From assembly GCA_964572225.1 (NCBI GenBank), contig CAZNFR010000031.1:1-38380 (forward strand): 38,380 bases of DNA. The letters are read 5' to 3'. The position numbers and the translations under genes are program-made. Under the pieces are notes generated by a model, which was not told where the DNA came from, did no database searches, and was given only the letters and a program-made list of their open reading frames with translations. The stretch's first letter is position 1. Each line of letters starts with the position of its first letter. The stretch comes from CAZNFR01 sp964572225 (GTDB lineage: Bacteria > Bacteroidota > Bacteroidia > Bacteroidales > GCA-2748055). Below, piece by piece: positions 26,009-34,547 of the stretch.

Positions 26009-27586
26009 ATGAAAAGAGCAGTAAAAATCAATCTAAGCGGACGTATCTTTCACATAGATGAAGATGCGTATGAAAAGCTGAAAAATTACCTGGATACTAT
26101 TTCCGGGCACTTTTCCAACGTTGAGGAGAGCAATGAGATCCTTGATGACATTGAAGCGAGGATCGCTGAACTTCTCATAGAAAAACTCAGAGATGAGAAT
26201 CAGGTGGTTACTCTGGAAATCGTCAGAGGGATCATCGAAGTAATGGGTCAGCCCGAAGAAATTGTCGACGAAGAGACCACCAACGGCGGTACTTCCAGCC
26301 GTTCCGAGAGTTATCAGGAAGGATACAGGAGTAACCGCCGGCTTTACCGGGATCCCGATAACGCGGTTTTTGGCGGGGTGGCCTCCGGACTGGGTGCCTA
26401 TTTCAACATTGACATTCTTTTACTGAGGATCCTCTTTGTGGTTCTGATCCTTGTGGGATGGGGATTTCCCTTAATTCTTTATCTCATCCTGTGGATAGCA
26501 GTTCCTAAAGCGAAAACAGCAGCCGAGAAGCTGGAAATGAAAGGTGAGGAGGTGAATGTGTCCAACCTGGAAAAAAAAATACGCGAAGAATATGAGGGGG
26601 TCAAAGAAAACTTAAAGAAAGCCAGAAATTCGAAAGCGGGGAGGCAAACCGAAAATTTTTTCGAAGAGTTTTTTCGGGTCATTGGTAAACTGATTGTCAT
26701 TTTCCTGAAGGTTATCCTGGCCTTTGTGGCACTAGGATTTGTGATCGCCGGAATCTCCCTGATTGCTAGCATTATCGGAGTGGCGTTTATCGGTGCGGGA
26801 GCATGGGACTGGGGATTTTTCAATGACAATGAGTTTCCTCGGATCATTGCCCCCTTTATTAATCCCGTCAATGTTTCCTTTATTGCTATTGCCGGTATTT
26901 TGCTGATCCTGATTCCGGTTCTGGCCATCATTTATGGAATTTTCAAGGCCCTGTTCCGATTTAAGGCACGCGACCGGGCACTGGGAATGGCCGCCTTTAC
27001 ACTTTGGATCATCTCCCTGTTTGCCGTGATAACCCTGGGTTTCTTTGAAGCGAGGGACTACACCAACCGGGAAGACACCTCCATGTTTCTTGAGCTGGAT
27101 GATATCAGCTCCGACACTTTATACCTGAGGCTTAATGATCAGGAAATAGAATTAACGGAAGACCTGGAGGATTTTCAGTTAGACGATACCTGGTATAGAA
27201 TAGGGGAAGACGGAAATATTTACGGTGCGATTGAAATAGACATTTTCCGCAACAGCGAGGATTTCTATACTCTGGAAGTGGAGAAGGCATCCCAGGGTCC
27301 CTCCTATCAAAAAGCCCTTGAATATGCCGAGAACATCAACTATGAGTTCAATCGTAAGGATTCCCTCATCCTGTTCAATCCCTTCTTCCTGGCTGAATCG
27401 GAGGAGAAATGGAGATTTCAGGAGGTGGATATAAATATCGGTATCCCCGAGGGAAAAGCAGTCGTATTCGATCGTAAGCTGCTCCGGTATATCGACCGTA
27501 TCCAGCGGAATACCGGTACCTCCAAGTGGCAGATGGCAGACAAAGCCTATATCATGACAGAAAAGGGGTTGGAAGAAGCAAAATAG
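26009..27586 (+). CDS. PspC domain envelope-stress protein
   Basis: The 525-residue protein begins with a soluble N-terminal segment typical of Bacteroidota PspC proteins (MKRAVKINLSGRIFHIDEDA, then a helical region with ILDDIEARIAELL). A PspC domain follows at about 112-172 (RRLYRDPDNAVFGGVASGLG and a hydrophobic pair ending LWIAVPKAK). Further membrane helices lie at about 225-260, 285-315 and 330-350. The C-terminal region (about 360-525) is soluble and beta-rich. PspC proteins sense or respond to membrane stress. The gene is controlled together with PadR and is convergent with purU, the two stops being one base apart. Confidence 0.88.
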   Translation: MKRAVKINLSGRIFHIDEDAYEKLKNYLDTISGHFSNVEESNEILDDIEARIAELLIEKLRDENQVVTLEIVRGIIEVMGQPEEIVDEETTNGGTSSRSESYQEGYRSNRRLYRDPDNAVFGGVASGLGAYFNIDILLLRILFVVLILVGWGFPLILYLILWIAVPKAKTAAEKLEMKGEEVNVSNLEKKIREEYEGVKENLKKARNSKAGRQTENFFEEFFRVIGKLIVIFLKVILAFVALGFVIAGISLIASIIGVAFIGAGAWDWGFFNDNEFPRIIAPFINPVNVSFIAIAGILLILIPVLAIIYGIFKALFRFKARDRALGMAAFTLWIISLFAVITLGFFEARDYTNREDTSMFLELDDISSDTLYLRLNDQEIELTEDLEDFQLDDTWYRIGEDGNIYGAIEIDIFRNSEDFYTLEVEKASQGPSYQKALEYAENINYEFNRKDSLILFNPFFLAESEEKWRFQEVDINIGIPEGKAVVFDRKLLRYIDRIQRNTGTSKWQMADKAYIMTEKGLEEAK

Positions 27587-27587
27587 T

Positions 27588-28445
27588 TTACTCAAACACC
27601 ACCGTCTTCCGGCCATGAACCAAAACACGGTGTTCGGAATGAAGCTTCATCGCACGTGCAAGGACGATCCTTTCGAGGTCTCGTCCTTTCGTTATTAAAT
27701 CGGGCACCCCATCACGATGAGTAATCCTGCTGATCCCCTGATCAATGATGGGACCTTCGTCGAGATCTTCCGTGACGTAATGACTGGTAGCCCCGATAAT
27801 TTTTACCCCCCGTTCGAACGCCTGCCGGTAGGGGTTGCTGCCAATAAATGCCGGAAGAAAGGAATGATGAATAGTGATGATCCGGTTTGGATAGGATTTC
27901 ACAAAATCCGGACTCAGAATTTGCATATACCGCGCAAGGACGATGGTATCGATTTCGTATTCCTCCAAAAGCAGGAGCTCTTTTTCTTCCATTTCAGCCT
28001 TATTATCCCGGGTGATCCTGAAAACATGATAAGGGATCCCGTAACGCTTAGCGACCGGCTCAAGATCCGAGTGGTTTGAAACGATCAGGGGGATTTCCAT
28101 CTGGAATTCCCCCATGCTTTGCCTCCAGAGCAGGTCGCGAAGGCAATGATCGTATTTAGAGACAAATAATGCCGTTTTCAGCGGGAGATCCGAATAATAT
28201 ACCTTCCAGTAAGCCCCGAGTTCTTCCGCCAATTTCTCCAATTGATGGTTAAGCTCGGGTTCCTTCAGCAGAAAATCCTTCATATCAAAAGCAAGCCGAA
28301 GGAAAAACCTTCCTTGTGCCGTATCCACGTATTCATTCAGACTTAAAATATTGCCGTTGTGGTTATGAATAAAACCGGAAATCCGGCTCACCAGTCCAAT
28401 CTGATCGGGGCAGGTGAAATTCAGGGTCGCTGTTCTGGGACTCAT
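27588..28445 (-). CDS. purU: Formyltetrahydrofolate deformylase (PurU), with an atypical active-site residue
   Basis: The 285-residue protein has an N-terminal ACT domain (TLNFTCPDQIGLVSRISGFI) and a C-terminal formyltransferase-fold domain with YMQILSPDFV, IHHSFLPAFIGSNPYRQAFERG and ATSHYVTEDLDEGPII, all typical of PurU. PurU hydrolyses 10-formyl-THF to formate and THF. The catalytic triad of the fold is Asn-His-Asp. His193 and Asp229 are present, but the position of the Asn (NIHHSF in E. coli PurU) is Thr191 here (TIHHSF). The codon is ACT, one base from AAT. Activity may therefore be changed, or the sequence may carry an error. It lies 67 bp after the MscS gene. Confidence 0.9.
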   Translation of the reverse strand: MSPRTATLNFTCPDQIGLVSRISGFIHNHNGNILSLNEYVDTAQGRFFLRLAFDMKDFLLKEPELNHQLEKLAEELGAYWKVYYSDLPLKTALFVSKYDHCLRDLLWRQSMGEFQMEIPLIVSNHSDLEPVAKRYGIPYHVFRITRDNKAEMEEKELLLLEEYEIDTIVLARYMQILSPDFVKSYPNRIITIHHSFLPAFIGSNPYRQAFERGVKIIGATSHYVTEDLDEGPIIDQGISRITHRDGVPDLITKGRDLERIVLARAMKLHSEHRVLVHGRKTVVFE

Positions 28446-28512
28446 GTCTGGCTAATTTGCCGCTAAGTTAAAACATATGTTGAAGAACATAAATTGAAAC
28501 CCTGTATTTCTT

Positions 28513-29442
28513 TTATCCTTTCGTCAGGCTTTGCATATTTTCGTCTGAAAGGGCCAGCTTAAAAGCTTCGCTCTTCTCCCCCCAATAGAGAGTCTGGTGT
28601 GGGAAGGGGATCTCAATGTTTTTGGAATCGAATGCCGCTTTGAGGCGACGGTTATATTCCCTTCCGACCTTCCATTGTTCAATGGGTTTGGTTTTGATCC
28701 TGGCTTTTATCACCACGGCGCTGTCGGCGAATTTATCCAGTCCGAAAATTTCGATGGGCTCAAGTATGCTGGGTCCGAAGGTCTCATCTTTTTGGAGCTC
28801 ATCCCCTACTTCGCGCATGATTTCGATAACCTGATCCACATTTTCCTTATAGGCAACCCCCACATCAAAAACCATGGCCGACCATTCCTTGGTCATGTTG
28901 CTCATGGTATTGATCTTACCGTTCTGGAAAACATGGACAACTCCATTCAGATCCCTGAGGGTAATGGTTCTCATCTCGATCTTCTCCACGAGTCCGCCGG
29001 TTCCGTTTATCACCGCCACATCGCCGGTCCGCACCTGGTTTTCCAGTAAAATGAAAAATCCGGAGATAAAATCACGTACCAGCTCCTGAGCGCCAAATCC
29101 CACGGCAAGACCGATGATACCGGCACTGGCGATGATGGGTCCGATGTCGGTTCCGATTTTTTTGAGGACGATCATAAAGAAGACGGTCCAGACAACGATT
29201 CGCACCACACCCTTGAGAATGCCAATAAGAGTGGTGACCCGTTTTTCCGCTTCCTTATCCTCCTGTTCATTTGATCTTTTCAGGATGATTTTCCCCAGGC
29301 GGTTGAGGCCTGCCAGGAAAATTTTCATCAGGATCAGAACCAGCAGCAGCAGGATAAGAATGGCAGGCAGCTCGGTAATGATCCAGTTTAAGGCTTGTTC
29401 ATAAACCCCGGTCCAAAAATCCGGGCTAATTAAGTTTTCCAT
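28513..29442 (-). CDS. Small-conductance mechanosensitive channel, MscS family
   Basis: The 309-residue protein has transmembrane helices at about 25-48, 75-95 and 100-125. The pore helix and following beta domain show IASAGIIGLAVGFGAQELVRDFISGFFILLEN and GDVAVINGTGGLVEKIEMRTITLRDLNG, the MscS signature. A cytoplasmic vestibule domain follows (FDVGVAYKENVDQVIEIMREV, ending IPFPHQTLYWGEKS). It opens under membrane tension to release solutes in hypo-osmotic shock. It follows the DUF481 gene by 26 bp and is probably co-transcribed with it. Confidence 0.93.
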   Translation of the reverse strand: MENLISPDFWTGVYEQALNWIITELPAILILLLLVLILMKIFLAGLNRLGKIILKRSNEQEDKEAEKRVTTLIGILKGVVRIVVWTVFFMIVLKKIGTDIGPIIASAGIIGLAVGFGAQELVRDFISGFFILLENQVRTGDVAVINGTGGLVEKIEMRTITLRDLNGVVHVFQNGKINTMSNMTKEWSAMVFDVGVAYKENVDQVIEIMREVGDELQKDETFGPSILEPIEIFGLDKFADSAVVIKARIKTKPIEQWKVGREYNRRLKAAFDSKNIEIPFPHQTLYWGEKSEAFKLALSDENMQSLTKG

Positions 29443-29468
29443 AATCTTGGGTTTTTGTCTTGTTTATG

Positions 29469-30290
29469 CTAAAAAGTTACGATAATGCCATTCTTCAAAG
29501 ACAGGTCGTCCTGTTTAATCCCTTCGGGCGGACGAGTATCCAGGCGGTAGAGCAGTTCGGTCGAGATACTAAGGTAGCCCGATACTTTGAATATCAGTTT
29601 TGCTTCGTTAAAAATACGGTAATCCTTAAAATCCTCCACCCAGGGCTGGTAATAGGTAATATTGACAAATCGGATAAGCTTGGTGTTATAGACCATGGAC
29701 AGAAAATTGGCGAACCGGAAACCCTCGGTATTGGGAACCCCGGCAACCTCGATCTTTGACTCGTTAAGGTCTTCGCTTTCGTACATTACCCCAATTCCGA
29801 TGTCAAAATCGAAAGCTGCCGAATCGCCCGGGATGAAAATAAATCTTCCGCCTGCACCAATCAGGTTCCTTTGGTTGACCAGCAGGATCTCATCGCGTTG
29901 AATCTGATAAAATGTGAAGCTTTGGAACCAGGGAGCAAATGCATGATTATAGCGAACCTGTCCGTAAACATTACTTTTTATTTCCTTGCCATCGCTGTTG
30001 AGATGGTCAAACCCGCCAATCAGCCTGACGATATGCGGCGTTTTGATGTAGGATGAGAAGAAATCCAGTTCAAAACTATTGATATCGGTATTTCCCCTTT
30101 CCATTTCATAGCTAAACTCAGATCCCAAATTAAAGCGCTTGCCATAATCCAGATCGTATTTTTCGGTATTTACGATACCCTGCGCAGAAATTCCGCTGGA
30201 AAACAGGCAAAGTAATAAAAGAATAATAGCCGTAGTTGAGGGCATTCCTTTTAGCATATACAGTGCATTTGAGATTAAACGACGGGTCAT
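29469..30290 (-). CDS. DUF481 (YdiY-like) outer-membrane barrel protein
   Basis: The 273-residue precursor has a signal peptide. Starts at 30290 or 30245 (MPSTTAIILLLLCLFSSGISA) are both possible; the shorter one gives the more normal signal. The mature part is a DUF481 barrel: FNLGSEFSYEMERGNTDINSFELDF, YGQVRYNHAFAPWFQSFTFYQIQRDE, QRNLIGAGGRFIFIPGDSAAFDFDIGIGVMYE, and a last strand ending GIIVTF. DUF481 proteins are salt-induced in some bacteria, which would agree with its neighbour MscS, but I infer this only from context. Confidence 0.82.
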   Translation of the reverse strand: MTRRLISNALYMLKGMPSTTAIILLLLCLFSSGISAQGIVNTEKYDLDYGKRFNLGSEFSYEMERGNTDINSFELDFFSSYIKTPHIVRLIGGFDHLNSDGKEIKSNVYGQVRYNHAFAPWFQSFTFYQIQRDEILLVNQRNLIGAGGRFIFIPGDSAAFDFDIGIGVMYESEDLNESKIEVAGVPNTEGFRFANFLSMVYNTKLIRFVNITYYQPWVEDFKDYRIFNEAKLIFKVSGYLSISTELLYRLDTRPPEGIKQDDLSLKNGIIVTF

Positions 30291-30500
30291 TGCGACCCCT
30301 AACGGGATAAATTTTATCAGGCAAATACTTTACATGGCTTCTGTGATATAGTAACTTGTAGCATCTAAAGAACCATGCAACATTCTCAGGGTACAGCCTG
30401 AACCCTTTGTTTATCGAACCGGAAACTACATTTTCCTGCTCCAGATCCCTGGATCATTGCTCATAATCCATTTTGAAACCATAACAAATCAATCCCTATT

Positions 30501-33500
30501 ATGTTGAGGTCATTACTTTTCAGTTTGTCCTTACTTATGTTTTCATTGAATACCACCAACGCCGGCATAAATAAAGTAAGGAACAGTACAGGCACACTGT
30601 ATACCCCTGTTGCACTAAGCACTCCTTCCGATTCACTTTGGATTACGAATGAAAGAACAGGGAAAACCATCACCGATCTGGAAATCTGGGTGGGATGGAG
30701 TGAGCCTTTGAAAATAAGTCATTTTACCCCTGCCCTAACCTATGTTTACTTTCCGGATTCTTCGAATACCCTATGGAGCGAAGAGGGTGTGGTTTCATTA
30801 TCGAAGACCGGAACCCTCACCGGGGTTTCCGGGGGATTATGTACTCTTACCTTCAATCACGCCAACCTGAGTTGCGAATTACGGGTGAAGGTTAATGAGG
30901 CCCCAATGGAACCGGTTTATGAGGATATCCCGGAATATCTGGCTCAACCCGCTCCGGATGCGGTGAAGATCATTCCCGTGGTGATCCTGAGGTTTTTTCC
31001 AACCCTGGACGGGGAAAACCTGGATTTACGGTTTGCATCCGATTTTCATGAGCTGGGTGATCCGTCCATAGAAAATATGATCAAGCGCATAGATCAGTAT
31101 GATAAAAATGTAAAATTCATGGCCGAGGAGGCTACCCGGTTCAGGGGCTATAAAGATGAGAACTCCAGACCCTATCTGGGCTATAAGGTGGTTGAGTATA
31201 TTACGGTTTTTGAGCCTACACCGGGTGGTGGAGTAGTCACCCACGACGAAAAACATCATTTGCCGATATACCGGCCCGACTGGCACCCGGTTTTTGAACG
31301 GTTCAATATGAAACATTATATTGATGACCTGGGGGTTAAGGAAATCTGGATCTGGGACCACTGGTACGGAGCGGAGCAACTTTCTTTTGATCCGGATTTT
31401 CACGATCCCATCCATTTCAGGGGTCCTTCAGAGTCCAACATGTCCAACAGCCCGGTCACAGGCGATATTTCAAACTCAAATCAATGTCCTACAGACTTAC
31501 CAGTGTACGATAATACCTACATTGTATACAATCAGAACTACCGCAGGGATGAGTCCGAAGCTTTTCATAATCGTTGCCATCAGTTTGAATGGATGCTAAA
31601 CTATGTTGACATTCAGAGAAATGGCATAAAAGATCTTTTCTGGAATAAGTTTGTGGGTTATGGCACTACAGGCAGATGTGGTTGGACCCATTTTCCACCG
31701 AATACAATGGAACCGTATAAGTATAATAGCATGGCTTTAGTGAATTCGGATATAGAGGACTGGCGGCCCGATAATGGAGGGGAAAAGAAACCGGTCAATG
31801 CAATGACATGGTATAGTATTGATTACGACTGGCCTACGATTCCAGTGGACCGTTATGACTGTAACTTCTACTTATACTGGGCACAGAGCTTCCCGGGCTT
31901 TCAGAATCACATTCCCTACACCACACCCGGGTATGAGATGTCGAACTGGTGGGAATTTGTATTCGCCTGGGACAGTGCGAATATTGCCGGGATGAATCTT
32001 TATAAGCCCTTGGAGGCAGAGATTATGGTAGATTCACAACATATCTGCCATTACGATACCTTGTACTTCCGGAATCAGGAAGATTTCTATTGCAGCGAGT
32101 ATTTATGGGAGTTTCCGGGAGGAAACCCCTCTACTTCCACTGCCGTTCGTCCTTCGGTTTTTTACAATAGTATAGGTGAATTTGATGTATCCCTCAGAAT
32201 CATTCATCCGGAAGGGGATACCGTTTATGATTACAAGGAAGATTATATTAGTGTCGGAATCGTTCCCGGACTGGAAGCCTATATTGTCGATTCGAGCAGG
32301 CTGTGTGAGGGGGATACGGTAACCCTGGCCGTTAACAAGGGAGATATCATATCCTGGTTTAAATACTCCTTTGATCCCTATCACAAAGTTACCGAACCCG
32401 GGATTTATTCTGCTAATGTCTTTGATACCTTAGGTTGTTATTCGAACGCCAGCATAGAGGTAAATTTCTTTCCCCTTTCGGAGATCAGCATAAGCGGGGA
32501 CACAATGATTTGCGACGGAGATTCAACCCTCCTGGTGGCCGGTGGCGGAGAATCGTACCTTTGGTCTGTTGGTTCTGCTGATACATCCATATGGGTTAAC
32601 AGTTCGGGGATATACGAAGTTACCGGAACCGGTTCAAACGGATGTGCCTCCGTTAATGAGATGGAAGTAGAGGTCAGGCCTTTGCCTGAGCCTGATTTAA
32701 TGGGCAGTCTGGAAACCTGTGCAGGGGACAGCAGTCTGCTCAGGGCTGTTGGGGGAAATAGTTATTCCTGGAGCACAGGTCTACTGGCCGACTCCCTGTT
32801 TATAAGCCATACCGGAGAATACTACCTGGTGGCAATCGATGAATATCAGTGCAGGGATACACTCTTTTTCAGCTTTGCAGTAAATCCCATGCCGGAGGCA
32901 TCGATTCTCGGTGATCAGGGATTCTGCGAAGGAGATAGTGTTTACCTAGAAGCTACGGGTGGAACAAGTTATTACTGGCCCATTCAGGATAAAACGGAAA
33001 CGGGCTTATGGGTAAAAAAGGCATCCATGGTACAAGTGATAGTTAGGAATGAGCATAACTGCAGGGATACCGCCTGGCATGAAGTCAGCATGTATGCCTT
33101 GCCTGAGGCGGCATTCAGTGAAGAAATCATTTTTGATACCGTTTATTTCCTCAATGAAACGGCGGGAGCAGATTCCTGTTACTGGGATTTTGGAGACGAT
33201 GCGTTCAGCAGCGCTACGGATCCCATGCACAAATATGGCATCACCGGTACTTTTATGGTAAAACTGCAGGCAATGACAGATATGGAATGCATGGATAGTG
33301 CATTTCATACAATAACCATTGAAAGCACCTGGCTTGAAGAAAAAGAGCTGATGGCTGAATTTGAAATCTATCCCAATCCGGCAAAGGAAAGCCTTCAGAT
33401 TGAATGGAATCCCCAAAAGGAACCGGTTGCCGGAACCTATATCAGGTTAACAGACCTTTCCGGAAAGGAAACAAAAACATTGAGGATAGAACCCGGAATT

Positions 33501-33599
33501 ACGAGGATCGACGTAAAAGACCTGGAACCGGGGATGTATATTTTGCTTGTCTGGCTTGACGGCCGGTGGATACCCATGAATAAAATAATCATCAACTAG
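30501..33599 (+). CDS. Large T9SS-secreted multidomain protein with an unnamed central domain
   Basis: The 1032-residue protein starts with a signal peptide (cleavage near TNAG, residue 21-22). In order: a BIG2-like immunoglobulin domain (about 38-133, KTGTLTGVSGGLCTLTF); a large domain of about 140-500 with no family I know; a PKD-like domain (about 510-590, WEFPGGNPSTSTAVRPSVFY); four related repeats of about 75-80 residues (590-870) built on C-x-GDS-x3-L-x-GG-x-SYxWS; a second PKD domain (about 870-935, CYWDFGDDAFSSATDPMHKY); and a type A T9SS sorting domain (about 950-1032, FEIYPNPAKESLQIEW, LEPGMYILLV). It should be exported by T9SS and either released or attached to the cell surface. 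Its stop overlaps that of the WYL gene. Confidence 0.88.
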   Translation: MLRSLLFSLSLLMFSLNTTNAGINKVRNSTGTLYTPVALSTPSDSLWITNERTGKTITDLEIWVGWSEPLKISHFTPALTYVYFPDSSNTLWSEEGVVSLSKTGTLTGVSGGLCTLTFNHANLSCELRVKVNEAPMEPVYEDIPEYLAQPAPDAVKIIPVVILRFFPTLDGENLDLRFASDFHELGDPSIENMIKRIDQYDKNVKFMAEEATRFRGYKDENSRPYLGYKVVEYITVFEPTPGGGVVTHDEKHHLPIYRPDWHPVFERFNMKHYIDDLGVKEIWIWDHWYGAEQLSFDPDFHDPIHFRGPSESNMSNSPVTGDISNSNQCPTDLPVYDNTYIVYNQNYRRDESEAFHNRCHQFEWMLNYVDIQRNGIKDLFWNKFVGYGTTGRCGWTHFPPNTMEPYKYNSMALVNSDIEDWRPDNGGEKKPVNAMTWYSIDYDWPTIPVDRYDCNFYLYWAQSFPGFQNHIPYTTPGYEMSNWWEFVFAWDSANIAGMNLYKPLEAEIMVDSQHICHYDTLYFRNQEDFYCSEYLWEFPGGNPSTSTAVRPSVFYNSIGEFDVSLRIIHPEGDTVYDYKEDYISVGIVPGLEAYIVDSSRLCEGDTVTLAVNKGDIISWFKYSFDPYHKVTEPGIYSANVFDTLGCYSNASIEVNFFPLSEISISGDTMICDGDSTLLVAGGGESYLWSVGSADTSIWVNSSGIYEVTGTGSNGCASVNEMEVEVRPLPEPDLMGSLETCAGDSSLLRAVGGNSYSWSTGLLADSLFISHTGEYYLVAIDEYQCRDTLFFSFAVNPMPEASILGDQGFCEGDSVYLEATGGTSYYWPIQDKTETGLWVKKASMVQVIVRNEHNCRDTAWHEVSMYALPEAAFSEEIIFDTVYFLNETAGADSCYWDFGDDAFSSATDPMHKYGITGTFMVKLQAMTDMECMDSAFHTITIESTWLEEKELMAEFEIYPNPAKESLQIEWNPQKEPVAGTYIRLTDLSGKETKTLRIEPGITRIDVKDLEPGMYILLVWLDGRWIPMNKIIIN

Positions 33600-34363
33600 G
33601 AGATGCCGTTTCTTTTCAGGGCCTTTTGATATTCAATAATCACCTTCTTCCTCAGGCTGGCGGGTTCGTGCACTAAAATCTCGCTACCCATGGAAAGTAT
33701 CCATTGGATAAACTCGATGGTGGGATGCAGTCGGAGGCTGAAAAAAATGCTCTGGTCCTTCTCGGCTTCGAGGACCTGACTGTGATGAAGGGGTTGGGTT
33801 ATGATATACTGGGCCTGGTGGCGGCTCAGTTCGAGGATTATCTTTGGAGGCTCTCCGGTAGGAGCGATAACACCGAAGGAATTGCGGAAATAATCAGCGG
33901 GGTTGAAGGAAGGGGGGATATAATCCTCATCGATCTCCTCAATCTCCCAGATTCGATCGAGGGCGTAGGTTCGCAGCTCATTTTTCAGGTCGTTGAGTCC
34001 GATGAGATACCAGCGGTATTTGTATTCCTTGATCAGGTAGGGGTGAACGTTTATGAAGTAGGGTTTGTCTTCGTAGAAGGGTTTGTAGTAAATCCTGAGG
34101 ACTTTTTTTTGAAGGATGGCATTGATGATGCCTGAAAGATGCTGACTCCCGTTAACGGCCGGGGCCTTTTCAAAATCGATAAAGGAATAGACTTCGCCTT
34201 TGTCTGAGTGCTTTCCGATCTCGGCCACATCAATCAGTTTCTGGAGGAGTCCGTCGAGATCTCCCACCAGGTCTTTGTATTTGAAATCCCTCAGGACTTT
34301 AATGACCAGTTCGGATTTGTCAGCCTGTGAGGGGGTGCCGGGGTTGTTATGGTGTTTTTCCAT
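33596..34363 (-). CDS. WYL-domain protein lacking the usual N-terminal helix-turn-helix
   Basis: The 255-residue protein contains a complete WYL domain at about 77-165 (AILQKKVLRIYYKPF, VHPYLIKEYKYRWYLIGL with the Tyr-Leu core, RTYALDRIWEIEEID). The WCX-like C-terminal extension follows, ending EPASLRKKVIIEYQKAL. Full-length WYL regulators of this kind have about 320-340 residues and begin with a winged helix-turn-helix. Here only the helical linker precedes WYL (SELVIKVLRDFKYKDLVGDL). An in-frame stop lies three codons before the ATG, and I found no helix-turn-helix in the other two frames at 34381-34440. It has its own -7-like element, so it may be a DNA-free ligand sensor. Its stop codon shares CTAG at 33596-33599 with the T9SS cargo gene. 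Confidence 0.82.
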   Translation of the reverse strand: MEKHHNNPGTPSQADKSELVIKVLRDFKYKDLVGDLDGLLQKLIDVAEIGKHSDKGEVYSFIDFEKAPAVNGSQHLSGIINAILQKKVLRIYYKPFYEDKPYFINVHPYLIKEYKYRWYLIGLNDLKNELRTYALDRIWEIEEIDEDYIPPSFNPADYFRNSFGVIAPTGEPPKIILELSRHQAQYIITQPLHHSQVLEAEKDQSIFFSLRLHPTIEFIQWILSMGSEILVHEPASLRKKVIIEYQKALKRNGIS

Positions 34364-34400
34364 AGTTATTCAATATGGGTGAATAATTTGAGGATGAATT

Positions 34401-34408
34401 CAAAGTTA
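34401..34408 (-). promoter_or_regulatory. -7 promoter element of the WYL gene
   Basis: Minus-strand TAACTTTG matches TAnnTTTG and lies 38 bp before the WYL ATG. A TTTG at the right -33 spacing is not present, so the assignment is tentative. Confidence 0.35.
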
Positions 34409-34439
34409 ACCAACAAATGGGACAAAGGTTTTGATCAGG

Positions 34440-34488
34440 GTCTAAAAAGAAAGCGGATGACCGGAAAGATCTGCTTCCGGTCATCCGC
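34440..34488 (-). terminator. Strong hairpin terminator after the first sorting-signal gene
   Basis: GCGGATGACCGGAA (34453-34466) and its exact complement (34475-34488) form a 14-bp perfect stem with an 8-nt loop. On the minus strand the stem is followed by TTTCTTTTTAG. It is 60 bp beyond the stop of the 96-residue substrate gene and separates it from the WYL gene. Confidence 0.8.
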
Positions 34489-34547
34489 GCTCAATCACAA
34501 ACCTGTATCAACCAAATAAACCTGAAAAAAATACCGGGGGTTTGATA

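Noticed and set aside
34364..34547. Frameshifted helix-turn-helix region of the WYL gene
   Set aside because: The three minus-strand frames of 34381-34440 give no helix-turn-helix pattern and contain stops; the remaining part is occupied by the terminator.
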